DNA from: Membranihabitans marinus
GTDB taxonomy: Bacteria > Bacteroidota > Bacteroidia > Chitinophagales > Saprospiraceae
DNA: 64,000 bases
Direction of reading: 5' to 3'
NCBI RefSeq assembly: GCF_019802045.1
Contig: NZ_JAHVHU010000010.1
Span: 186,001 to 250,000 of the forward strand
A model generated the notes under the pieces. It ran no database searches. It had not been told where the DNA came from and saw only the letters and a list, made by a program, of their open reading frames with translations. Positions 27,281-36,825 of this stretch are shown here, piece after piece (position 1 is the stretch's first letter; the number at the start of each line of letters is the position of its first letter). The translations under genes and the position numbers were made by a program.

Positions 27281-28864
27281 CTACTCCGTTGCGGGTTTTG
27301 GAAAATACCGCATTGGGCTGTACCGCTTGTAGGAATCGAATACCTCTTTATCCGGCCCCACAATTCGGGGGTCATTCGTTCGGTCCAGCTCTTTACGCAA
27401 CAGTTTCTTCATTTCCTCACCTTTTTCTTCCCAGCCGGGCTGATCGATTAGATTGTGCAAACAGGCTTTGTCGTTGTACACATCGTACAATTCCCATTCC
27501 GGCCGCTTAGCCACCGACCAGTCAAAATACTTCTTCCAGGGGCCCACATCATGGTGTTCGACAATAAAAGATTTCGTAGGACAAGCATCAATATCTGTAA
27601 ACGCCCATTGGGATTGATGAACACCGGTACTGTCAATTCCGTACATGGGATGGGTTTTTCTAGATCCTTCTGACAACAATCGTTGAGGTGCTCCGGCTGG
27701 CCAACGGTCCGGTTTCATATTCCACACCAGAAGCAGATAACCTTGTCGCAGCGTACGTTGCGGATACCCCCAATTTTTGTACCTGGATGATGAATGACGT
27801 TCTCGTCCGGTCAGTACAAATCGGTCAGCATCCAATACCAGACCGGATTGTTCTGACTCCAACAGTGGAACCATACTCTGCCCGGTGATGGGTAACATTC
27901 CATTTTCAGAGGTACCCGTTAATTCTAGAAACGTCGGTGCAAAATCAACGAAACTAACTGGATCCGTTATGTGACGCCCCTCTACTATTTGACGGGGCAT
28001 CCGGATCGCCAAGGGAACATTGATACCGTAATCGTAGCCATTGGCTTTGGCTCGTGGAAAAGCCATCCCGTTGTCTGAGGTGACCACGACAATGGTATTC
28101 TCCAATTCACCAATCTCTTCCAGATAATCAAGCATAAGCTGCAGGTGATGGTCAAACCATTCTATTTCTACCGCATAATCCAGCAAATCGCCACGTATCG
28201 TATCATTATCCGGCAAGAATGCGGGAACATCGACCTCAGACAGTGATTTACCCCGGGCTTTCCAGGATCCTTCTTCGAAAGCCCGATGTGGTTCATGGCC
28301 GCCATACCAAAAGAAAAATGGATCACCATCCCTTTTCTCCTCCATGAAATTTTTGAAATTGGCAAAATAATGTTTTGAACTAATTTCCGATCCAAATCTG
28401 GTTTTATCCTCCTTAGAATAACGGATGTCATTGTATTCTTTGCCTGCGGCATTCTGACGGCGTAACGGTGACGCTCCATACTTGAAGGGGCCAACGCCCT
28501 TTCCTGTGTAGCCCGTATGATACCCATTAGCCGCTAACAAATCCACAAAAGGCACATATTTGTCCAGCCACCCAGAAGCGTGTTGCCCGGCTTGTTCATT
28601 CTGCCAATGATACCGACCGGTCACCAGCGTACTTCGGGACGGCGCACACCCCGGAGAACCAGCGTAGCAATTTTCAAAATAAATGCCTTCTCGTGCTATC
28701 CGGTCAAAAGCCGGCGTATTAATCCATGAACAACCTTCATAGGAGGTATGCAAAGCAGATTGATCATCACTGATGGCAAAGAGAATGTTCGGGCGATCCT
28801 GTGAATACCCCGATACAGAGCTGAACATGAGAAACAAAAGACCAATTAGTATTGGAAACCGCAT
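27281..28864 (-). CDS. Secreted sulfatase, heparan N-sulfatase-like
   Basis: The ATG at 28864 gives a clean signal peptide (MRFPILIGLLFLMFSS, cleaved near SGYSQ); an upstream in-frame ATG would add residues with no signal character. The 527 residues carry ISDDQS as the first metal site, C73-APSR as the formylglycine site and [11 protein letters not shown] as the second metal site, then SFVDFAPTFLELTG. The arrangement resembles N-sulfoglucosamine sulfohydrolase (SGSH) and its bacterial relatives. It is paralogous to the sulfatase at 33627-35198 through the SDDQS, TPxFDRxAREG and GYTGKG segments. The neighbour downstream starts 4 bases after its stop codon. Confidence 0.93.
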   Translation of the reverse strand: MRFPILIGLLFLMFSSVSGYSQDRPNILFAISDDQSALHTSYEGCSWINTPAFDRIAREGIYFENCYAGSPGCAPSRSTLVTGRYHWQNEQAGQHASGWLDKYVPFVDLLAANGYHTGYTGKGVGPFKYGASPLRRQNAAGKEYNDIRYSKEDKTRFGSEISSKHYFANFKNFMEEKRDGDPFFFWYGGHEPHRAFEEGSWKARGKSLSEVDVPAFLPDNDTIRGDLLDYAVEIEWFDHHLQLMLDYLEEIGELENTIVVVTSDNGMAFPRAKANGYDYGINVPLAIRMPRQIVEGRHITDPVSFVDFAPTFLELTGTSENGMLPITGQSMVPLLESEQSGLVLDADRFVLTGRERHSSSRYKNWGYPQRTLRQGYLLLVWNMKPDRWPAGAPQRLLSEGSRKTHPMYGIDSTGVHQSQWAFTDIDACPTKSFIVEHHDVGPWKKYFDWSVAKRPEWELYDVYNDKACLHNLIDQPGWEEKGEEMKKLLRKELDRTNDPRIVGPDKEVFDSYKRYSPMRYFPKPATE

Positions 28865-28926
28865 AAATTTAATTTTAAATGACAACAGGATACATAATAC
28901 TGATTTTCCTGATAAAATCATACTAT

Positions 28927-29958
28927 TTAATCGTTCATAAGAATTTCAAAAGCCACTTCAGGCAACATTTCATGGTTTCCTTCAAAAATGATCAAACTGA
29001 TATTATTATGTTCCTTTTGCAAGCAGATTTTCCGGTCTCCGATCACCCCCATATTCTTCAACGGTTTTCGATGTTCCAATAAGTAAAGGATTTCTTCGGG
29101 CTGAACGAGGGCCCCCTCGTCTCTTTCATTAATTTGATCTGTTTGATCTCTCGCTTTGAAGTCTTTGACCAGCTTATTATAAAAATTGATCGATTGGGTA
29201 ATAGGCACGCTCCCTTGAATACCGTCATAAACGCCGGCATATATGTGCAGCCGTGTTTCTCTTATCGGAGTACGCCAATAGATCGGTGAACGGGCGATGG
29301 CTTCGTCCACATTAAGAATCTTCTCCGCAGATCCGGTACAAGCCAATATATGATCGCTGTACCCATTTTTCCGAATCCGTGATTGATTAAACCAGGCAGC
29401 CAGATCAGAAATTGGCACCCAGGCTGATATCGTATGAATGGGATGACGCGACCGCATATACACCGCCAGGGCAGTATAGCCACCACCACTTACCCCGTTG
29501 ACATATATACGCGAGGTATCGACGTTGGCATGCGCTATAGCAAAATCAATGGCCTGATCGATGTCTTCCAGAGCATATTTACTGCAGCATGCTTTTGAAG
29601 TCCAGTTGGGTCCCCGAAAATCCGGATGGATATAAATCCAATCTTTTTCAAGAACCATTTTGGCCAGAGTATCTTTCTGATTATAATCGCCACTCCAGGT
29701 ATGCAAGGAAATTAATAAGGGACGAGGCGTTGTATCTTTTGGTTTATAAAACCAAGCTTTTTGTGTGGCTGAATCAAGGGTAGACACGATTTTAATTTCT
29801 TCAAAGGGTTCTGGCCAATGGCCGGGACGGGTATCATCGTATCGAATGGGAGTTTCGTTCTTATCCATAGCAGATTGATTCACACTCTTGGTGTTTACGC
29901 ACGCTGTAAATAAGGATAATATGAATATAAAAAATAGATAATAGTCCTTTTTACTCAT
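28927..29958 (-). CDS. Lipoprotein alpha/beta-hydrolase (prolyl oligopeptidase-like)
   Basis: The start at 29958 overlaps the 3' end of the preceding YidR-like gene by 8 bases and opens a lipoprotein signal (MSKKDYYLFFIFILSLFTAC). The 343 residues hold an alpha/beta-hydrolase fold with LISLHTWSGDY, the nucleophile elbow VNGVSGGGYTA (serine in GVSGG) near 165 and a histidine near FEGNHE at the C-terminus. It is probably a peptidase or esterase anchored in the envelope. It sits between a YidR-like propeller protein and a sulfatase, so it may act on the same sulfated, esterified polymer. The exact substrate is not visible. Confidence 0.82.
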   Translation of the reverse strand: MSKKDYYLFFIFILSLFTACVNTKSVNQSAMDKNETPIRYDDTRPGHWPEPFEEIKIVSTLDSATQKAWFYKPKDTTPRPLLISLHTWSGDYNQKDTLAKMVLEKDWIYIHPDFRGPNWTSKACCSKYALEDIDQAIDFAIAHANVDTSRIYVNGVSGGGYTALAVYMRSRHPIHTISAWVPISDLAAWFNQSRIRKNGYSDHILACTGSAEKILNVDEAIARSPIYWRTPIRETRLHIYAGVYDGIQGSVPITQSINFYNKLVKDFKARDQTDQINERDEGALVQPEEILYLLEHRKPLKNMGVIGDRKICLQKEHNNISLIIFEGNHEMLPEVAFEILMND

Positions 29959-31369
29959 CTTTTGATAAGGTGAAAATTTGAAAATACGATGAATCATGGT
30001 CTTGAACCTTTCGGTTGTAGGTTAGGTATTTGCCAGAATGGGACCATTGAATGGCCCGCAACCCGGCATAATTTTTCGCCACTTGCGGAGTGACGCATTT
30101 GGTGTCGCCGGATTCCAAGGTGGTCAAGTAGATCTTCTCATCAGAACCATACGCTGCAAACTTCCCGGATGGGTCGATATCAAAAGCAGTCTCCATCGAG
30201 AAATCATTTGAAGTAATATGTCTGACTTCCCCACCTGCAGTCGGTACTGAATACAATTGGATCAAGCCATGATCATCTTTCATCATAAAATACAAGACGG
30301 CACCATCCGGCGAACTTTTCATCCATTGGCGGGGTCCCTGAACGCCTGGGTATTTCCGTTCTGATGTAAAGGTGACGCGACGTTGCTGAACCATCGAAGG
30401 TGGCATGGGCCTGGAATGATCATTTCCTTTGAGTTGCTCCTCTTCGGAAAGGTCCGGTTTTTCCTCCGGCAAATCCACCACAAACACTTCGGTCACCACT
30501 TGCCCTTCGCCATCCCGCACATCACCCAGAAAAGCCACCGCCTTCGGGTGATGTTTTCCCGATGCATCCACGTAACCATTCTGACCGATCCAGCCGTCTT
30601 CATAGGCTTTTGATATTTCGTCCGAACCGGGACGGGGACTTTCTGTGACCCGGGAGACGATCATGGAAAACATTGTACCATTATTATTCTCCTCCTGATC
30701 ATCATCCGGAACTTTAACGGCGCCCCAGGGCGCCATGACGCCCACCATACGAAGATTTTTGACGGAAGTATCAGTCAGAGCAAGGTCTGCCATGACTTCG
30801 TCATTGTAAGTAAAGGAGATCCAGCTTCCATCCCCGCTCCAGGAGTGGGCGTGCGATCCGCCACGCAGTGCGCCAAGGGTATATGGTGAAGAAATATCAC
30901 GGGCATCATAGTGGATAAGTTGATCAGGTTGGTCAAAATGCACACCTGTTCCTGTACGTCGTGAGATTCCATAGGGTCGCTCTTTATCAGCATTGGGTAG
31001 TCCATGTATAAAGATTACACGATCATCGACCGTGGAATAAGCAGCTGCACCCACACCAGGACCGTATTCACTTTGACCAACCGATTGATAAACGGTATCC
31101 ACTTCTTTGCTTTTCGGGTTTATCCGTTCGATCCGCCCGGTTCGTCCAATATCCGGATCCGCATTGCGTGTATCATAAATAATCCATTGGTCATCCGGAG
31201 AAAAAGACTGGGTCGGGTTTAAAAAATGACCGTACTCTTCAGTCGTGATCTGATTTTCTGTCCATATTTTGGTTTTAGTATTCATCATACACCCCTGGAT
31301 TATAATACCTCCTATTGCGGCACCTCCTATTGCGGCTAAAAGAGAAAAAAATTTTTTATTGTAAAACAT
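29951..31369 (-). CDS. DUF3748/YidR-like beta-propeller lipoprotein
   Basis: The 472 residues begin with a signal peptide with a lipobox-like GCMM near residue 27. The N-terminal signature (QITTEEYGHFLNPTQSFSPDDQWIIYDTR, quoted in parts) matches the DUF3748 family, whose E. coli member is YidR. The rest consists of WD40/TolB-like repeats such as SPDGAVLYFMMKDD, PSGKFAAYGSDE and HSGKYLTYNRK, so it probably folds as a propeller. The biochemical role is unknown; the E. coli gene lies near genes of galactonate use. It overlaps the downstream hydrolase by 8 bases and follows the esterase by 48. Confidence 0.82.
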   Translation of the reverse strand: MFYNKKFFSLLAAIGGAAIGGIIIQGCMMNTKTKIWTENQITTEEYGHFLNPTQSFSPDDQWIIYDTRNADPDIGRTGRIERINPKSKEVDTVYQSVGQSEYGPGVGAAAYSTVDDRVIFIHGLPNADKERPYGISRRTGTGVHFDQPDQLIHYDARDISSPYTLGALRGGSHAHSWSGDGSWISFTYNDEVMADLALTDTSVKNLRMVGVMAPWGAVKVPDDDQEENNNGTMFSMIVSRVTESPRPGSDEISKAYEDGWIGQNGYVDASGKHHPKAVAFLGDVRDGEGQVVTEVFVVDLPEEKPDLSEEEQLKGNDHSRPMPPSMVQQRRVTFTSERKYPGVQGPRQWMKSSPDGAVLYFMMKDDHGLIQLYSVPTAGGEVRHITSNDFSMETAFDIDPSGKFAAYGSDEKIYLTTLESGDTKCVTPQVAKNYAGLRAIQWSHSGKYLTYNRKVQDHDSSYFQIFTLSKDE

Positions 31370-31417
31370 GATTCGAATTAGATAAAATAAAGGGCACTGA
31401 AAATTATCACGGATCGA

Positions 31418-33640
31418 TTACTCGATCCACGCTCTTATTTTTTCAAACCGGTCATTCTCGTTGGAAGAAAACACAGCGGCGGGTAATTCCTTCCCCTTGT
31501 ACGTCTTATCAGCTCCATTCACAGGATCAACGATTAAAATATTATTATCAAAAGAATTGATGAGATCAGGAATGTCGTAGTATTGAATCCCTCCGGCCAC
31601 AGCAGACATCAGGTATCGTGCATCGTATTCCCGGTCATCCAGAATAGATCGATAACTGGCCAGAGACTCGATCAATACAACCCGCTCTTCCCAGTCTTCC
31701 AAAAACGCGATGTGCAATAGTTCCGGTCCCGCCAGACCTCCCGCAAATAAGATGAGATCTCCTAAATTCTCTTTTGATCTATTGATAAAGTCACGTAATC
31801 TGGCGATCTCTTCTCCATGTAAAGCAGCCAAACTTTTATCGGTCAATATTCCCGCATACCAGATATTCAAAGGTACCTTCTGAATTCGGGCATCGCCCCC
31901 TGGATATCCTCCACCCAATTCACCGATCCCACTCAGGTCCGATAGTACCACCGAGTACCCGGATTGAAGCCATCTGTCCACAGAACCCCCGCTTTTTCCA
32001 ATTTCTTTTTTTCCTTCACTGTCCACCCAAAGAATCACTTTATTATTGCTTTGATGGGGTTTCATCCATACCACAGGCAAGTAATAATCACCACTTCCCT
32101 GGACGAGGTACTTTTCAACAGCGATGTCTTTATACTGTGTACGTCCCGAAAAAACGACTTCTGATGGATCAAAATCCGATTGATAACCAGATAATTCAAT
32201 GATTTTAATTCTCAGATCCACCTTGGAAGCTGGTTGTTCGACATTTTGGTCGTTAAAATCTTTGATTGTGAGGCTATACATATCTTCGCCACCCCATTCT
32301 TTGTATAGGTTTCCTTTAGATGTCACCCAGAGTTCTTTCAGGTCAAACAATTGGACTTCCTCATCTTTTGATGAACCCGGGTTTCGAAGATGCTTTTGAA
32401 AAAAAGCATAAGTTGCTTCCCGGTTTTGAACCGTTGATGCATGTCCGGCATCGTCTTCAATTTTTTGGAGGTGAGTAGGCTTCCCGAGGAATTTATAGGC
32501 TTTTTGCGCCTCCTCGTAGGTATCCCGGACGCCCTGTATACTAAATATATCGCGCGTCGTACTCACGATCAAGGTCGGTTTGGGTGCCCGCACTTCAATG
32601 TAATCCGGCATATCTATTCCTTTGGAAATACCGTACATTAAGTTTTGCTCCGCATCCTGAGGTCCTCGTGACTTCAGTAATTTATCAAAAGTGGTAATGT
32701 AGCATTCCGGAGCTGCGGCATATATGCGATCATCAACGGCTGCTATATAGGCTGTTTGCGTACCCCCTCCCGATCGTCCGGTAATACCCAGCCGATCCGG
32801 ATCCACATCATTCCGGGACAGCAGGTAATCCACACTCCGTATCCCATCCCAGATAAAATAATTCGCCGGAGAAATCCCAGCCAAAAAAGCTTGTGATCCC
32901 GGATAGGAATGTTCATGGGTCGCTCCCATTCTAGGCTTGCCATTTTCATCCAGGTATCGGATCCGTTCGCCTTGTCCGATCGGGTCAAAAGCCAGGACCG
33001 CAAATCCTTTTTTGACATAATTAAATATCATATGTTGGTAGGTTTCACTGCGAAATCCTTCTGAAGCATGACCACTGCAAAACAAGATAGCAGGAAGTGG
33101 GTCGGTCGTCTTTTCCGGACGACAAAACATCGCTGTCACATAATAGCCTGGTCTGGATTCGTAATACAGTTTTTCAATCCGCATGCCATCTTGGTACAGT
33201 GTATCAGTGATTACAGGATTCAGCGGCGTCTTTTCAGGAAAAGGTCCCACTATTTCTGCCAAGGTGGACTTGACATATTGCTGCCTGTCCAACCAGGCTT
33301 GTTTTGAGTTTAATCCATCTATATTCTTTTTTCGTTCATCCAACTGTTCAAACGCCCGATTAGCCAGTACTTTGTACAGGGTATTGGTGACATCGGTCTG
33401 GTAGGAGTTCCAATAGGGATATACATCCAGATCCCGTTCCTGTGCCTGAATAGTTCTATTTCCCGCAAACAGTAAAAATAGACAGATTGAAGCAATAACA
33501 ATGGGGTTGAGGTTTCTTCCTACACTAAAGTTTCGGCGGACAAGAAGATTTTCTCCTACTCCAGCGCGGATATGAGGGACAATAAAACAAGGATTAGTTA
33601 GTGATGTTCTCATCATAATTGTAGCATTAAGGTCTTTCAT
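31418..33640 (-). CDS. Large secreted alpha/beta-hydrolase, acetyl xylan esterase-like
   Basis: The open frame gives 740 residues. A signal-peptide core ([14 protein letters not shown]...IQAQ) begins only about 47 residues after the first ATG, and no ATG, GTG or TTG lies close in front of it, so the N-terminus is odd. The catalytic part (about 100-400) has [12 protein letters not shown], the nucleophile elbow [12 protein letters not shown] near 295 and the histidine in EDDAGHAS near 400. A second, hydrolase-like region follows ([17 protein letters not shown]). The family resembles acetyl xylan esterases and S9-like hydrolases found beside sulfatases. The start codon is uncertain (33640, 33616 or 33613); see the repeat entry inside it. 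Confidence 0.8.
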   Translation of the reverse strand: MKDLNATIMMRTSLTNPCFIVPHIRAGVGENLLVRRNFSVGRNLNPIVIASICLFLLFAGNRTIQAQERDLDVYPYWNSYQTDVTNTLYKVLANRAFEQLDERKKNIDGLNSKQAWLDRQQYVKSTLAEIVGPFPEKTPLNPVITDTLYQDGMRIEKLYYESRPGYYVTAMFCRPEKTTDPLPAILFCSGHASEGFRSETYQHMIFNYVKKGFAVLAFDPIGQGERIRYLDENGKPRMGATHEHSYPGSQAFLAGISPANYFIWDGIRSVDYLLSRNDVDPDRLGITGRSGGGTQTAYIAAVDDRIYAAAPECYITTFDKLLKSRGPQDAEQNLMYGISKGIDMPDYIEVRAPKPTLIVSTTRDIFSIQGVRDTYEEAQKAYKFLGKPTHLQKIEDDAGHASTVQNREATYAFFQKHLRNPGSSKDEEVQLFDLKELWVTSKGNLYKEWGGEDMYSLTIKDFNDQNVEQPASKVDLRIKIIELSGYQSDFDPSEVVFSGRTQYKDIAVEKYLVQGSGDYYLPVVWMKPHQSNNKVILWVDSEGKKEIGKSGGSVDRWLQSGYSVVLSDLSGIGELGGGYPGGDARIQKVPLNIWYAGILTDKSLAALHGEEIARLRDFINRSKENLGDLILFAGGLAGPELLHIAFLEDWEERVVLIESLASYRSILDDREYDARYLMSAVAGGIQYYDIPDLINSFDNNILIVDPVNGADKTYKGKELPAAVFSSNENDRFEKIRAWIE
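33509..33559 (-). repeat. Short dispersed repeat inside the esterase N-terminal coding region
   Basis: On the minus strand the 36 bases from 33544 down to 33509 (starting CTTGTCCGCCGAA, ending AAACCTC) match both ends of a 48-base element at 58551-58598. The preceding 15 bases (33559 to 33545) resemble another right end, GTAGGAGAAAA. The element is read in frame and encodes residues in the stretch just before the signal-peptide core. Confidence 0.6.
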
Positions 33641-35198
33641 TGATCGATTGTTTTTCTATATCACTTGGATTGATCCATCCGGCCTTGATATCATCACCCC
33701 GAATAAATCGTTCATAAAAATGACGGTTTCGCTCTTCCGAATAATTATACTCTTCAAATATGTCCCCATTTCCAAAAACCCTGGGATCACCTTCTTCTCT
33801 CAGTTCCCGAAGCAGTAATGACTTCAGTTTTTCCTTTAATGGTTGGTAAGAATCCTGACCGGACAAATCATGGACACAATCGGGATCTCTGGCCAGATCA
33901 TACAATTCTTCCCCATCCCTTTTTCCAAAATTCCATTGCCAATAAAGACTCTGATCTTTCAATCGACGCTCATTCAGGATCATTGTTTTGGTCGGTGATC
34001 CATCGGTATTCATGTAACCGGTTTCCGGATTTCCGGCGGGCCAGCGATTGGGTTTGTAGTTGATCAGATAAAGGTGACTATCCTGAACAATTCCGCGAAT
34101 GGGATATCCGGTGTCTTCGGGTCTTCCCAGATCATGACGCTCTTTTCCGATGACCATAAAATCTCGTTGGTTTGGATCGGAACGATTTTGAAAAACAGGT
34201 ACCAGGCTGTTTCCTTCCATGGGCTGCATGCCATAATGTTCACCATTCACTCCGGCGGCATCGAGGAAAGTCGGAGCAAAGTCGGTAAAACTCACGAATG
34301 GATCATAGCTCCTGCCCGGATCGGAAATTCCGTTCTTCCACATGATTGCCAACGGCAGGTGATTGGAATGCTCATAAGATTGTCCTTTGACCCTGGGAAA
34401 GGGCATACCATTGTCTGAGGTGACCACAACAATCGTATTTTCCAGCTGTCCCTGATCTTCGAGAATTTCCAAAATACGGACCAGGTGTTGATCAAAATAT
34501 TCAATCTCAAAAGCATAGTCCAGGATATCGGTGCGCACGGTATCATTGTCCGGCCAGAATTCAAAAACGTCATCGATATCGGTTAACTTTTTGCCCGCTT
34601 TATTTATGCCAGCCCCATACTCATACCTGCGGTGCGGTTCATGCCCGCCATACCAAAAACAAAAGGGTTCGTCCCCATTGTTGCCTTCCAGAAAAGCTTC
34701 AAAATTGGCACTGTAATCCGTACCTGAAATGTACTTCGCTGGTGGGGTGGTTTTGAGGGCACTATAATTGGAGCCGAGGAGTTCCCTTCTTTGCCCGTTC
34801 ATTGTTCCCGGATCACCCGGTGCCCACCCTTTGCCGGTGTAGCCAGTACGATATCCGGCTTCTTTCAGGGCTTCGGCATATGTGACGTATTTCTCCGGGA
34901 AGAAAGGCACATGATTGGCTGCTTCCTCGAGCTGCCAGGAATTCCGTCCGGTGATGATACAGGATCTGGAAGGCGAACATTTGGCATTGGGCGTGTAAGC
35001 GTTCATAAAAAGAATGCCTTCGCGGGCCACCCGGTCAAAGCCCGGGGTGTTGACCCAGTCAGTACCATACGCGGAGGTGTGAGGGAAGGATTGATCGTCG
35101 GAGATGCAAATGAGGATGTTGGGTCGGGTGGGTGTTTTCTGACTATAAGCTGACGTCAGAATAACAATGAAATAACAAAATAAGAACCAACGTCTCAT
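33627..35198 (-). CDS. Secreted sulfatase, heparan N-sulfatase-like
   Basis: Formylglycine sulfatase of 523 residues with a short signal peptide (cleavage near AYSQ, residue 20). The first metal site is CISDDQS, the active-site motif C74-SPSR, and the second metal site [12 protein letters not shown] typical SGSH-like tail follows, with [20 protein letters not shown] and the [17 protein letters not shown] block. It is the paralogue of the 27281-28864 enzyme and the first gene of the seven-gene minus-strand cluster. Its 3' end overlaps the esterase start by 14 bases if the first ATG of the esterase is used. The substrate is inferred only by family. Confidence 0.93.
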   Translation of the reverse strand: MRRWFLFCYFIVILTSAYSQKTPTRPNILICISDDQSFPHTSAYGTDWVNTPGFDRVAREGILFMNAYTPNAKCSPSRSCIITGRNSWQLEEAANHVPFFPEKYVTYAEALKEAGYRTGYTGKGWAPGDPGTMNGQRRELLGSNYSALKTTPPAKYISGTDYSANFEAFLEGNNGDEPFCFWYGGHEPHRRYEYGAGINKAGKKLTDIDDVFEFWPDNDTVRTDILDYAFEIEYFDQHLVRILEILEDQGQLENTIVVVTSDNGMPFPRVKGQSYEHSNHLPLAIMWKNGISDPGRSYDPFVSFTDFAPTFLDAAGVNGEHYGMQPMEGNSLVPVFQNRSDPNQRDFMVIGKERHDLGRPEDTGYPIRGIVQDSHLYLINYKPNRWPAGNPETGYMNTDGSPTKTMILNERRLKDQSLYWQWNFGKRDGEELYDLARDPDCVHDLSGQDSYQPLKEKLKSLLLRELREEGDPRVFGNGDIFEEYNYSEERNRHFYERFIRGDDIKAGWINPSDIEKQSINERP

Positions 35199-35714
35199 AA
35201 ATTAATTTTCCCGACCAATATAGTAAAATTATCCCGATTTAATTCCGGATCTTATGAATAGCCAATGGGAAATTAATCCTTAAATCTGGATTTTCATGAG
35301 TTCATGTATGTTTTTGGTGGTCGTAATCATCAAATAGAAATCTTTGACTTTAAAACCGGCTTTTACACGACCTCCCTTCGAATACCGCGGAAGGGGCCTA
35401 AATACCACTTCAAATGTATTCTCGCTCTATTATCATATCCGGGATTTGACGCCATTCCATCGCAATGACTCACGGCTGCAGGTGTAAGCCTCCTCGCTCT
35501 CCCGCCAAGTTACCGCCACAGGATTCTTCCCCCACCCATCGACGGGATTGGTGGTAGAAACTTACGGAGCTGCGATGCGTCACGGTAGTGCCTTACTCCT
35601 TTCCTTAAGTGCTGGATGGCTGCTGGATCAACTTATTGCAAACACAATAAGTCCGGTGTGCTCACCAGAATTCATTTGCAATTTCACTAAGAAGCCCAGA
35701 GAATTTCACCTCTC
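35199..35714. other. 516-base intergenic region between a sulfatase and ilvE
   Basis: No gene is supported; open stretches in it lack codon structure and end in many stops. Visible features are a perfect 8 bp inverted repeat with a 6-base loop (35631-35652, ACTTATTG and complement) and a CCCTTC/GAAGGG hairpin near 35376-35397. The promoter of the sulfatase cluster is expected close to 35200-35280, where only a one-mismatch TATATTGG box is seen. The G/C-richer middle part differs from the surrounding A/T-rich spacers and could be a decayed element. Confidence 0.35.
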
Positions 35715-36782
35715 CTACTCCACCCGCATCACCCAATCATGCAAGTCCTCCTGACGTCCGTGACGAATATCTTCGATGGTTTGCTTCAGCATGGGGCCTA
35801 CTTCGGCAGCTTCCGGATCAAACTTAATCACTTCATCTTTGTATCTTACCTCTTCGACAATGGTCGCCACAGCTGCAGTTCCGGAGCCAAAGACTTCCTT
35901 AAGCTGTCCATTTTGACCTTTTTCCATAACTTCATTTATCGTGATTTTTCGAGTCTGTACGTCGTACCCTTTGGCACGGAGCAAAGTCAGGAAAGCATTT
36001 CTTGTAACCCCGGCCAAGATAGCACCATCCAGTTCGGGTGTCGCAATATGATCTTCAAAAACAAAGAATATGTTCATTGTTCCTACTTCCTGTACATATT
36101 TTCGTTCTTTCCCATCCAGCCACAATACCTGATCACACCCTCGGTCTTTGGCCATCTTGGATGGCAATAAAGAGGCGGCATAGTTACCAGCCGTCTTGGC
36201 CTCCCCGGTTCCACCAGCTACGGCTCGCACAAATTCAGTATCGGCCCACAGCTTGACTGGCTTGCTATAATAAGGTCCCACCGGAAGAAGCATAATCACA
36301 AAAGTGTAGGTTTCTGAAGGAGCTACGCCCAGGAACTCATCGGTCGCAAACATCAACGGTCGTATATAAAGCGCACTGCCTGGCCGATCCGGAATCCAGT
36401 TGCGATCCAGCGTGACCAATTCGGTCAATGCTTCCATAAATAGCTCCTCCGGGAATTCGGGCATGCACATCCGTCGAGCCGATCGATTCAATCGACGGGC
36501 ATGTTCTTCCGGTCGGAACAACAACGGGGTCCCGTTTTTATCTGCGGATGCTTTCATTCCCTCGAAAATGGATTGACCATAGTGCAATGCCAGATTGGAA
36601 GGATGCAGTGAAAAATGCTCTAAAGGGCTGATTTCCATATCTCCCCACTGCCCGTTTTTATATTGAGCCTGGAATATATGATCCGTAAACACCCGTCCAA
36701 ATGGGATCTGATCAAAATCAACGGTATCGATCTTAGACTTAGAAACGGGAGAAATTTTTATATTTGACACATCTACACTCAT
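35715..36782 (-). CDS. ilvE: Branched-chain amino acid aminotransferase
   Basis: PLP enzyme for the last step of Val, Leu and Ile synthesis and the first step of their breakdown. The 355 residues fit the longer (class II) BCAT form. Visible motifs are LHYGQSIFEGMKA near 65, YIRPLMFATDEFLGV near 145, the cofactor-region AGNYAASLLPSKMAK near 200, and LDGKERKYVQEVGTMNIFF near 225. A C-terminal FGSGTAAVATIVEEV stretch follows. It is divergent from the small gene at 36826 with a 43-base spacer holding promoter boxes for both. Confidence 0.95.
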   Translation of the reverse strand: MSVDVSNIKISPVSKSKIDTVDFDQIPFGRVFTDHIFQAQYKNGQWGDMEISPLEHFSLHPSNLALHYGQSIFEGMKASADKNGTPLLFRPEEHARRLNRSARRMCMPEFPEELFMEALTELVTLDRNWIPDRPGSALYIRPLMFATDEFLGVAPSETYTFVIMLLPVGPYYSKPVKLWADTEFVRAVAGGTGEAKTAGNYAASLLPSKMAKDRGCDQVLWLDGKERKYVQEVGTMNIFFVFEDHIATPELDGAILAGVTRNAFLTLLRAKGYDVQTRKITINEVMEKGQNGQLKEVFGSGTAAVATIVEEVRYKDEVIKFDPEAAEVGPMLKQTIEDIRHGRQEDLHDWVMRVE

Positions 36783-36789
36783 AATTTTT

Positions 36790-36797
36790 TACTTTTG
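36790..36797 (+). promoter_or_regulatory. Candidate -7 element for the 36826 gene and rdgB
   Basis: TACTTTTG fits TAnnTTTG, 28 bases before the ATG at 36826. It lies nose-to-nose with the opposite box at 36814-36821. Confidence 0.45.
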
Positions 36798-36813
36798 ACC
36801 TGGACAACTTATA

Positions 36814-36821
36814 CAAAGGTA
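36814..36821 (-). promoter_or_regulatory. Candidate -7 element for ilvE
   Basis: TACCTTTG on the minus strand fits TAnnTTTG, 31 bases before the ilvE start codon. Confidence 0.45.
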
Positions 36822-36825
36822 CACT

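Noticed and set aside
24670-35198. A classic polysaccharide utilisation locus
   Set aside because: No SusC/SusD pair, glycoside hydrolase, lyase or regulator is in the cluster.
35548-35754. 68-codon open frame in the spacer beside ilvE
   Set aside because: Runs into the 3' end of ilvE in another frame, with no domain or start signal.
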